This document shows positions 1-6,015 of a stretch of 13,173 nucleotides of DNA, in pieces. Positions within the stretch are counted from its first letter, which is position 1, and each line of letters begins with the position of its first letter. The stretch is from UBA1081 sp045658165 (GTDB lineage: Bacteria > Bacillota > Clostridia > Oscillospirales > Acutalibacteraceae), in assembly GCA_045658165.1 (NCBI GenBank), contig JAZOUN010000096.1, positions 1-13,173 of the forward strand, given 5' to 3'. Below the pieces are notes generated by a model. The model saw only the letters and a list, made by a program, of their open reading frames with translations. It searched no databases and was not told the DNA's origin. The position numbers and the translations under genes were made by a program.

Positions 1-2
1 AT

Positions 3-41
3 TATATGTTCAACCCGTCTTTTGATAAGATGTGTAAATAA
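3..41 (+). CDS. possible C-terminal tail of an upstream gene
   Basis: One frame is open from the window edge and would encode a tail ending in NPSFDKMCK before a TAA. A strong terminator begins 8 bases after that stop, which is the usual arrangement for a real gene end. Only about a dozen residues are visible, so this could equally be chance. No family can be named. Confidence 0.25.
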   Translation, partial: YMFNPSFDKMCK

Positions 42-48
42 AAACATG

Positions 49-73
49 ATCCCCGTTTTATGCGGGGATTTTT
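49..73 (+). terminator. intrinsic terminator of upstream transcript
   Basis: A 7-bp GC-rich stem (49-55 with 63-69) with a 7-base loop is followed by a short T run. It lies well upstream of the argG promoter, so it ends a transcript entering from the left. Confidence 0.75.
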
Positions 74-82
74 GTGTTGCAA

Positions 83-157
83 TGCATAAATATGCATTTA
101 TTCTGTATAATTAGCTGTTTTATACAATATTTATACATAAAATTGTACAATTATTTA
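83..157 (+). promoter_or_regulatory. ArgR (ARG-box) operator array upstream of argG
   Basis: The palindrome TGCATAAATATGCA at 83-96 fits the ARG-box core TGNAT-WWWW-ATNCA at every position. Weaker matches start at 104 (three mismatches), 124 (two) and 144 (two). The starts are 21, 20 and 20 bp apart, the spacing expected when ArgR hexamers bind adjacent boxes on one DNA face. The array ends about 12 bp before the argG -35 element. ArgR with bound arginine normally represses arginine biosynthesis genes. The first box is convincing; the others could be helped by high AT content. Confidence 0.6.
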
Positions 158-169
158 TCTTTTTGGGTA

Positions 170-198
170 TTGCAAAAAATGTCGTGCAGTATTATAAT
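170..198 (+). promoter_or_regulatory. argG promoter (sigma-A type)
   Basis: TTGCAA at 170-175 and TATAAT at 193-198 are separated by exactly 17 bp. Transcription would begin near 205, giving a leader of about 27 nt with the ribosome site AGAGG at 219-223, 8 nt before the argG ATG. Confidence 0.8.
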
Positions 199-231
199 AT
201 ATGACAGAAAAAAACAAAAGAGGTTTTCACA

Positions 232-1461
232 ATGGATAAAAAAGATATCAAAAAAGTTGTTCTCGCCTACTCAGGCGGTCTTGACACATCAATCATCATT
301 CCCTGGCTTAAGGAAAATTATAATAACTGTGAAGTTATCGCAGTTTCAGGTGACGTAGGACAGGGTACAGAGCTTGACGGTCTTGAAGAAAAGGCAATCA
401 AGACAGGTGCATCAAAGCTCTATGTTCTTGACCTTAAAGAAAAGTTCATCACAGACTACATCTGGCCCACACTCAAGGCTGGTGCAGTTTATGAAAAGGA
501 TTACCTCCTCGGTACATCCTTTGCTCGTCCCATCATCGCTAAGGAAATCGTAGAGATTGCAAAGAAGGAAGGCGCAGATGCTATCTGCCACGGCTGTACA
601 GGTAAGGGTAACGACCAGGTTCGTTTCGAACTTACAATCAAGGCTTTTGCTCCCGAACTTGCTATAATCGCTCCCTGGAGAGAGTGGTCAATCAAGTCTC
701 GTGAAGAAGAAATCGCATACGCAGAGGCACACAATATTCCTCTTAAGATAAACAGAGAAACAAACTATTCAAAGGATAAGAACCTCTGGCACCTTTCACA
801 CGAAGGTCTTGACCTTGAAGATCCCGCAAATGAGCCTCAGTACCTTAAAGAAGGCTTCCTTGAAATGGGCGTTGCTCCCGAAGCCGCTCCCGACAAGCCC
901 ACTTATGTTACAATTCACTTTGAACAGGGTGTTCCCACAGCTATCGACGGCAAGGAAATGGGCGCTATCGAACTTCTCGAAACAGCTAACAAGCTCGGCG
1001 GCGAAAACGGTATCGGTCTTGCAGACCTCGTTGAAAACAGACTTGTCGGTATGAAGTCAAGAGGCGTTTACGAAACTCCCGGCGGAACAATTCTTTACAG
1101 AGCACACGAAATTCTTGAAACACTCTGCCTTGACAGAGATACACAGCACTACAAAGAGCTCGTTGCTGCTAAGTATGCAGAACTTGTTTACTTCGGTCAG
1201 TGGTTCACACCTCTCCGTGAAGCTCTTGCAGCTTTCGTTGACGAAACACAGAAGACAGTTACAGGTGACGTAAGACTCAAGCTCTACAAGGGCAACATCA
1301 TCCCCGCAGGCACAACTTCACCCTACTCACTCTACAGTGAAGAAGTTGCTACATTTGATGAAGACGAAGTTTATGACCAGAAAGATTCAGCAGGTTTCAT
1401 TAACCTCTTCGGTCTTCCCATCAAGGTCAGAGCAGAACTCTCAAAGAACTGGGATAAATAA
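232..1461 (+). CDS. argG: argininosuccinate synthase
   Basis: Catalyses the ATP-dependent joining of citrulline and aspartate to form argininosuccinate, the next-to-last step of arginine synthesis, in the cytoplasm. The 409-residue length is normal for the family. The N-terminal PP-loop for ATP, AYSGGLDTSI, is at residues 12-21, and the conserved GCTGKGNDQVRFE segment at 121-133 contributes to substrate binding. The ATG is set by AGAGG 8 nt upstream. Codon use is strongly biased towards CTT/CTC, GTT and ACA, unlike the surface protein next door, which suggests high expression. It is alone between promoter and terminator: argH, often adjacent, is not in this window. Control by ArgR is inferred from the upstream boxes. 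Confidence 0.98.
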   Translation: MDKKDIKKVVLAYSGGLDTSIIIPWLKENYNNCEVIAVSGDVGQGTELDGLEEKAIKTGASKLYVLDLKEKFITDYIWPTLKAGAVYEKDYLLGTSFARPIIAKEIVEIAKKEGADAICHGCTGKGNDQVRFELTIKAFAPELAIIAPWREWSIKSREEEIAYAEAHNIPLKINRETNYSKDKNLWHLSHEGLDLEDPANEPQYLKEGFLEMGVAPEAAPDKPTYVTIHFEQGVPTAIDGKEMGAIELLETANKLGGENGIGLADLVENRLVGMKSRGVYETPGGTILYRAHEILETLCLDRDTQHYKELVAAKYAELVYFGQWFTPLREALAAFVDETQKTVTGDVRLKLYKGNIIPAGTTSPYSLYSEEVATFDEDEVYDQKDSAGFINLFGLPIKVRAELSKNWDK

Positions 1462-1473
1462 TATATTAATAAG

Positions 1474-1507
1474 CGGTCAGCAGAAAGTTCTGTTGACCGT
1501 TTTTTTT
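1474..1507 (+). terminator. argG terminator
   Basis: An 11-bp stem (1474-1484 with 1489-1499) closes on a 4-base loop and is followed by eight T residues. The single non-Watson-Crick pair is G-U on the plus strand, consistent with a plus-strand transcript. It begins 12 bases after the argG stop. Confidence 0.92.
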
Positions 1508-1608
1508 GTTGAAATTACATATAAATTGGTGTAAAATACCTATTTGCCCCCCCCATTTTATGTGCAATGTGTACAAATAGTGGTTAATATTTTGTTAATA
1601 AATGTCAA

Positions 1609-1661
1609 TTGAAATTGTTGGTATGATTTGCTATTATTGAATTGTAAAAAGTTTAAGGAGG
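1609..1661 (+). promoter_or_regulatory. promoter and ribosome site of the Cys-rich secreted protein gene
   Basis: TTGAAA at 1609-1614 and TATTAT at 1632-1637 have a 17-bp spacer. A full AAGGAGG ribosome site at 1655-1661 sits 7 nt before the ATG at 1669. A run of eight C residues at 1547-1554 lies about 55 bp upstream of the -35 element. Confidence 0.7.
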
Positions 1662-1668
1662 TATTCTT

Positions 1669-2766
1669 ATGAAAATCAGAAAATTTATAGCAATTATACT
1701 CACAATGGTAATGCTTGTCTCAATTTCGGTAATTACTGTTTCAGCATCGTATGAAGCCTCAATTTCGGAAAACGAAACCGTTACCGTTACGGTTGCATAT
1801 GAAGATGGCTGTACGCTGAAATTCGTTCCGACAGAAGATAAAACTCTTGCGCTGACATCAGATTATGAAGAAACATTAATTTTGTGTATTCTTACTGATG
1901 AAAATTCAGATTTTCTTGAATTTTCACCCACAAGTATTGCTGACAGAAGACTTAATTTAGTTTACGCTTTTGAAGCAGGAAAGACTTATTATTTTGAAAT
2001 TAATGCTTATACAGAAGAAACTGTGACATTCGATGTTACTCTCGGCTGTGCTCATTCATACACAGACGGTGTATGTGACAACTGCGGTAATGAATGTGAC
2101 CACAGTTATGAATACAATCTCGTAAAGTTATGTGACTGCGGATATGCTTACGGCGGCGAAGATATTTACTGTGATGAAACTGTTGCAATTTCAGCAGAGA
2201 CACCGGAGTCTGTTTTCAGATTCATCCCTGAAGAATCAGGCAACTATATTTTCCGCTCAGATGCTCCCGACGGAGACCCCATGGCTTATCTTTTCTGGGG
2301 TAACGATTGTTTAGCCGACAATGATGATTTCTCCGATAGTTATGATTTTCTTGTTTTCTGTGAACTAACAGCAGGTGAAACATATTATTTCTATGTGGAA
2401 AATTATATGGGATCTGATTTTGAAGTTTCGCTTGCAAAAGCTGTTCATACTCTTGATGACGGAACAGAGCATGAAGTTGAATTTTATGAAACTGATTATT
2501 ACGCAACATGTCAGGAAATAGTATATACAGACGGTATTTACTGCCCCGAATGTGACGAATATATTGAAGGTCATCTTGAATATGGCTACGGATATTGTGA
2601 AGATAACGATTTTGATGATTACTGTGATTATTGCGGTGAATCAATGTATATCTCAGACTTTGATTCAATTGTTGATATCTTCTTTCAATTGATTTATGAA
2701 TTTATTGTTGCTGTTCAGGGGATTTTAGATTTTATTGTTGAAATATTGACTGCTGTCGGAATTTGA
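1669..2766 (+). CDS. secreted Cys-rich protein with duplicated beta-sandwich-like unit
   Basis: Not a named family; probably exported to the cell surface. Residues 1-26 form a typical signal peptide (basic start, hydrophobic core, VSA end). Two related units follow at about 28-125 and 166-256. Each has a segment like LKFVPTEDK or FRFIPEESG and ends with AGKTYYFEINAY or AGETYYFYVENY, resembling a PPC-like beta-sandwich (inference). Between and after them lie Cys knuckles: C136xxC139, C155/C157, C292xxC295 and C319xxC322, 17 Cys in all, possibly binding metal. The mature protein is very acidic. The C-terminal 35 residues are hydrophobic and amphipathic and could touch the membrane; no LPXTG sortase signal is visible. 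It is transcribed alone. Confidence 0.9.
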   Translation: MKIRKFIAIILTMVMLVSISVITVSASYEASISENETVTVTVAYEDGCTLKFVPTEDKTLALTSDYEETLILCILTDENSDFLEFSPTSIADRRLNLVYAFEAGKTYYFEINAYTEETVTFDVTLGCAHSYTDGVCDNCGNECDHSYEYNLVKLCDCGYAYGGEDIYCDETVAISAETPESVFRFIPEESGNYIFRSDAPDGDPMAYLFWGNDCLADNDDFSDSYDFLVFCELTAGETYYFYVENYMGSDFEVSLAKAVHTLDDGTEHEVEFYETDYYATCQEIVYTDGIYCPECDEYIEGHLEYGYGYCEDNDFDDYCDYCGESMYISDFDSIVDIFFQLIYEFIVAVQGILDFIVEILTAVGI

Positions 2767-2842
2767 TGATTAGTTCTATATAAGCCATCCGGTGTTATCA
2801 CTGCAGGTAATCTTGCAGAGGTTAATGAATAATTAAAACATA
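2767..2842. other. short spacer after Cys-rich protein gene
   Basis: After the stop a second TGA follows at once. The same frame then stays open for 21 codons and ends at TAA (2830-2832), reading partly protein-like (KPSGVITAGNLAEVNE). There is no ribosome site or start codon. It may be the remnant of a longer C-terminus, or chance. Confidence 0.3.
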
Positions 2843-2872
2843 AAAAGATGCACGAATTTTCGTGCATCTTTT
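2843..2872. terminator. bidirectional terminator between convergent genes
   Basis: A perfect 13-bp stem (2843-2855 with 2860-2872) with a 4-base loop has an A run on the left side and a T run on the right, so it can work on both strands. It sits between the converging Cys-rich protein gene and the DUF4236 gene and could end both transcripts. Confidence 0.88.
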
Positions 2873-2926
2873 ATACTGTCTTAATCAATTATTTATTGTT
2901 TATCTTTTTTGTGTTGCAAATGTTTT

Positions 2927-3862
2927 TTATTGAGCACATTTTTTACATGGTGTTCTTCCGCCCACATTGTTGATTGAAACTGAATAACTGTTTTTTCCGC
3001 CGCAATCGGGGTCAAGATGATATCTTTCTCCGTGTGGAGTTATATATACAGTTCTTCCTGTTGTTTGTGTCTTTGTTGTAGTGACAGTTTTTTTTGTAGT
3101 AGTAACAGGAGCCTTTGTGGTAGTAACAATGGCTTTCGTTGTAGTAACGGGGGCTTTAGTGGTGGTAACTGTTTCTTTTGTTGTTGATTCCGAGGTTTTT
3201 GTAGTGGCAACAGAAATCTTTGTTGTTGAGATAATAAGATTATTGTTTGTTTCTTCGCGGATTGTTGTTTCTGTTTCGTCAGATGCTTTTTCGGCAACAG
3301 ATGTTTCTTCTGTACTTACTGCTTCCTGAACTGTGGATTCAGCTTTCGATATAATTTCCGGAATTACATTCAGTTTCGAAGAGTTTTCGTCTGTTGTTGA
3401 TTCTGATATGCCTGCATTCACAAATGTGTCTTCGGTTGAGGGGGAGCCTGATGATGAAAATAAACTTATAATAAATAAGAATGCAAAAAATGCAGAAATT
3501 GCAACTTTTATTTTTTTGTTCCAATTTGTATATTTCCACATCAAAAAAAGACCGGCAGGAAAGAAGAATATTAAAAGCAGTATAATCGGTCCTGTTCTTT
3601 TATACCAGCGTTTCTTTTCTGTTGTGCTAGTTATGTTTATGTTCTCATCCGGAATTTCTGTTTTGTTGTCTGTTTTTTTACTGTTCGTTGTGGTGTAGGA
3701 CAGCCCTGTTCCCGGAATGCCGACAGTTGTTGTTCTTTTTCCTTTTGTGTTAACAGTGTAATGAACACCTTTTGTGCCGAATGTTATGCCTGCTGATTTT
3801 TTGTTCAGGTTAACTTTCACACCTGGTGCAATTTTAAAACTTTTTCTGAATCTGAAACCCAT
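2927..3862 (-). CDS. DUF4236 membrane protein with Thr-Lys repeats and C-terminal Cys/His motif
   Basis: Function unknown. Residues 1-57 match the DUF4236 pattern as I know it (MGFRFRKSFKIAPGVKVNLN start, then a GIPGTGLSYTTT segment). Two hydrophobic segments at about 91-108 and 118-136 make a membrane hairpin. A long Ser/Thr/Glu-rich stretch follows, with tandem 7-residue repeats of the VTTTKAP type at 231-266 (DNA 3065-3172), likely an extended linker. The last 40 residues carry YHLDPDC and PCKKC (H282, C287, C306, C309), a plausible zinc site. The start is fixed by AAGGAG at 3870-3875, 7 nt before the ATG. It lies 79 bp downstream of lexA on the same strand, so it may be co-transcribed and induced with it; a large hairpin lies in the gap. 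Confidence 0.85.
   Translation of the reverse strand: MGFRFRKSFKIAPGVKVNLNKKSAGITFGTKGVHYTVNTKGKRTTTVGIPGTGLSYTTTNSKKTDNKTEIPDENINITSTTEKKRWYKRTGPIILLLIFFFPAGLFLMWKYTNWNKKIKVAISAFFAFLFIISLFSSSGSPSTEDTFVNAGISESTTDENSSKLNVIPEIISKAESTVQEAVSTEETSVAEKASDETETTIREETNNNLIISTTKISVATTKTSESTTKETVTTTKAPVTTTKAIVTTTKAPVTTTKKTVTTTKTQTTGRTVYITPHGERYHLDPDCGGKNSYSVSINNVGGRTPCKKCAQ
3065..3172 (-). repeat. in-gene 21-bp tandem repeat encoding VTTTKxx heptads
   Basis: About five copies of a 21-bp unit encode VTTTKAP, VTTTKAI, VTTTKAP, VTTTKKT and VTTTKTQ. The copies are imperfect at DNA level. Such low-complexity Thr-rich segments usually act as surface spacers and can change copy number between strains. Confidence 0.8.
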
Positions 3863-3883
3863 TTTGATTCTCCTTTTATGTTA

Positions 3884-3920
3884 TTTAACCACCTGAATAA
3901 AAAACATTCAGGTGGTTAAA
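3884..3920. repeat. perfect 15-bp inverted repeat in the lexA/DUF4236 gap
   Basis: Arms 3884-3898 and 3906-3920 are perfectly complementary with a 7-base A-rich loop. Neither strand has a U tract after the stem, so it is not a standard terminator. It begins 8 bases upstream of the DUF4236 ribosome site. It could stabilise or process a lexA-DUF4236 mRNA, partly end lexA transcription, or bind a regulator. Confidence 0.7.
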
Positions 3921-3941
3921 ATGTAACAATTTTAGATTTTT

Positions 3942-4541
3942 TTAATCAAAATGTCTTATAAGCGCTTTTACTTTGCCGAGGATTGCGACTTCGTTTACAA
4001 TTATGGGATCCATTGTGCAGTTTTCCGGCTGAAGTCTGAAATGACCGTTTTCTTTGTAAAATGTTTTAACTGTTGCTTCGTCTTCAATAAGAGCTACAAC
4101 TATTTCACCGTTCTGAGCGACGGGAGTTTTTTCAACTATTACAATATCACCGTCAAAAATGCCGGCTTCAATCATACTCTCTCCGCGGACATGAAGAGCG
4201 AAAAGAGGCTTGTCTTTTGATACTGAACCTGAATATGAAATATAACCTTCAATCTGTTCAACTGCAAGAATGGGCATACCTGCTGTAACAGTACCTACAA
4301 TGGGCACCTGAGTTGTGTTGTCTGCCTGAGGACCGAGAACTCTGATTGATCTTTTGAGTTTCGGGTCGCCTCTTTCAATATATCCGGCTTTTTCAAGGGC
4401 AATCAGATTTGCCTGCACAGATGAAGTGGATTTTAAACCTACCGCTGCACAAATTTCACGCACTGAGGGCGGAACACCGTTCTGTGAGCGCTCTGCAAGG
4501 AATTCATATATTTTCTTCTGAGTGGAATTGAGTTCTTTCAT
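3942..4541 (-). CDS. lexA: LexA, SOS response repressor
   Basis: Represses DNA-damage genes and cleaves itself when stimulated by RecA filaments. The 199-residue length is typical. The N-terminal winged helix covers about residues 1-68 (STQKKIYEFL, SVREICAAVGLKSTSSV). The self-cleavage site A87-G88 lies in VTAGMPI, the catalytic serine is S122 in RGESM, and the lysine is K159 in ATVKTF. All catalytic parts are present. I place the start at 4541, not at the in-frame ATG at 4604, because AGGAGG at 4548-4553 sits 6 nt upstream and the promoter -10 lies at 4576-4581, inside the longer version. Three LexA-type operators cover its promoter, showing self-control. The DUF4236 gene follows on the same strand. 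Confidence 0.97.
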   Translation of the reverse strand: MKELNSTQKKIYEFLAERSQNGVPPSVREICAAVGLKSTSSVQANLIALEKAGYIERGDPKLKRSIRVLGPQADNTTQVPIVGTVTAGMPILAVEQIEGYISYSGSVSKDKPLFALHVRGESMIEAGIFDGDIVIVEKTPVAQNGEIVVALIEDEATVKTFYKENGHFRLQPENCTMDPIIVNEVAILGKVKALIRHFD

Positions 4542-4556
4542 AAAAATCCTCCTGAG

Positions 4557-4615
4557 CAAACTTTTGTTCACCTGTATTATAACATATGTTTCTGAAAAAA
4601 GCAAACATTTGTTTA
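4557..4615 (-). promoter_or_regulatory. lexA promoter with three LexA operators
   Basis: On the minus strand TTGCTT (4599-4604) and TATAAT (4576-4581) are 17 bp apart. Three palindromes resemble the Gram-positive SOS box CGAACRNRYGTTYC: 4579-4592 (AACATATGTTTC core, 12 of 14), 4602-4615 (11 of 14) and 4557-4570 (10 of 14). Their centres are 22-23 bp apart. One overlaps the -35, one overlaps the -10 and one lies just after the start point, so bound LexA would block its own transcription. Confidence 0.85.
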
Positions 4616-4662
4616 ATTTTTTTATAATTTTTTTTAAATAGAGTGCAGATTTTTAAAAATGC

Positions 4663-4691
4663 TTGTAAATATTATAAAAATATAGTAAAAT
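4663..4691 (+). promoter_or_regulatory. promoter of the DUF4015-GH3 operon
   Basis: TTGTAA at 4663-4668 and TAAAAT at 4686-4691 are 17 bp apart, giving a leader of about 25 nt. The ribosome site before the ATG at 4723 is weak (AGG at 4712-4714 or GGA at 4718-4720). The promoter diverges from lexA and its -35 is about 48 bp from the nearest LexA box, so SOS control is not suggested. Confidence 0.7.
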
Positions 4692-4722
4692 AATTAAAAA
4701 TACGTTATTTCAGGTTCGGATA

Positions 4723-6000
4723 ATGGCAAAAAAACAAAAAGTAAAAAACAGAAAACGTGTGCGCAGGATAATTACTCCTTCTCATACCAGAGGTTATTAC
4801 AGATTTTCTAAAGATTTTCCCTCTGTGACAGACAGTGAGGGTTACAGAGACAATGAATTGATTGTAAATTCACCTGCTAAAAAAGCTTCCGTCAGAAGGG
4901 GGCTTATTATACTTTTTGTATGTGTGTTTGCCGTAACGTTCTTTTCGTTTTCTGTAGGCTTTTCGTTATCGAAAATGCCCGTCAGTGAAAAAGAAGAATC
5001 ATTCAGTGATACTCAGGTCAAACTGTCTATAAACGGTACAAAGGCTGTCTGTCTTTCGGGTGAAGTTCTTTCTGCCGACAGTGTGGAGAGTATAATCGGT
5101 TCACTTCGTATTTGCGGTGTGAATACCGTTGTGATTGATTTTAAAGACGCAGCCGGTAATTTCTATTATAAACCGTCATCAAATGTACCGACTGATGCAT
5201 TGTATATGGCTTCTGAAAAATCTGATGCTGTAATAAAAGCTTTCAAAGATGCGTCGATTTCCGTCATTGCACGTTTTGCCTGTTTTGCTGATGATATATA
5301 TGCAAGAAATCATCAGGACGAGGCTGCATATGTAATGATTGAACCTGATTCGGGAAGCAATGAAAAAATCAGAACTATCTGGTACAATAATGGAAATGAT
5401 TCCCACGCTTGGATAAATCCTCATTCTGCAGAAGTTCAGTATTATCTGCACACTGCCGTGACTGATATTATTGAACTGAATGTTGACGGCATAATTTTTG
5501 ATTATGTCACAATGCCTGCAAGTGCCGTGGCTGAAAATGTCAAGTTTGCGGGACAGATTGCAGAAGGTGCTGATGAAGCAATGGCTTCTTTCATATCTGT
5601 TCTGAATAATACATATAAAGAGCAGAATATGTATTCAGTTGTTCCGTCTGATGTGATGCTGAGTGCATTGCAGAAGGGAAGTGCACCGGAGATTTTCGGT
5701 TCGGGCTGCGATTATATTGTTCCTGATATGAGACTTTCTCTCATTCCCGATAATTCAATTGTCGGTTCAAGACAATATGTAAAAGCCGCATTGTCACCTG
5801 CTGAATTTATAACTGATTATATAAATGCGGTAACAAAACTCATTAAAGATTCAGAAATTGAAATTAAGATGATTCCGCTGTTGGAAACATCCGATACAAA
5901 CGGAAAACAGCTCAATTCCGTTGCTGTTTCCGATGTTGATTCGTATATTATGTTTAATGAATCCGATGACTATAAATCAGAAAATTTTGTCATAAGCTAA
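4723..6000 (+). CDS. membrane-anchored DUF4015 putative glycoside hydrolase
   Basis: A 425-residue protein with a basic cytoplasmic N-terminus (1-59), one membrane segment at about 60-82, and an outside domain from about 100 to the end. The domain resembles DUF4015, a TIM-barrel family predicted to act on polysaccharides. Matching segments are VVIDFKDAAGNFYY (137-149), HAWINPHSAEVQYYL (228-242) and VDGIIFDYVTMPA (254-266), where relatives usually have FDYIRFP. The retained acidic residues D255 and D260 are candidates for the active site; the change around TMP is unusual and activity is unproven. The GH3 gene follows after 15 bases, with its ribosome site overlapping this stop codon, so the two are one operon and may act on related sugars. 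Confidence 0.85.
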   Translation: MAKKQKVKNRKRVRRIITPSHTRGYYRFSKDFPSVTDSEGYRDNELIVNSPAKKASVRRGLIILFVCVFAVTFFSFSVGFSLSKMPVSEKEESFSDTQVKLSINGTKAVCLSGEVLSADSVESIIGSLRICGVNTVVIDFKDAAGNFYYKPSSNVPTDALYMASEKSDAVIKAFKDASISVIARFACFADDIYARNHQDEAAYVMIEPDSGSNEKIRTIWYNNGNDSHAWINPHSAEVQYYLHTAVTDIIELNVDGIIFDYVTMPASAVAENVKFAGQIAEGADEAMASFISVLNNTYKEQNMYSVVPSDVMLSALQKGSAPEIFGSGCDYIVPDMRLSLIPDNSIVGSRQYVKAALSPAEFITDYINAVTKLIKDSEIEIKMIPLLETSDTNGKQLNSVAVSDVDSYIMFNESDDYKSENFVIS

Positions 6001-6015
6001 AGGAGATGTTGTGTT

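Noticed and set aside
77..111. Second argG promoter TTGCAA...TATAAT
   Set aside because: The spacer is 23 bp, too long; a 17-bp spaced alternative has a poor -35. The 170-198 promoter is much better.
3065..3172. CRISPR-like array
   Set aside because: The regular repeats are a 21-bp in-frame coding repeat without spacers.
3081..3329. Val/Thr-rich plus-strand ORF opposite the DUF4236 gene
   Set aside because: It is the antisense reading of the Thr-Lys repeat region; no ribosome site.
4542..4604. Upstream in-frame ATG of lexA at 4604
   Set aside because: The promoter -10 and two operators lie inside this extension, so it is not translated.
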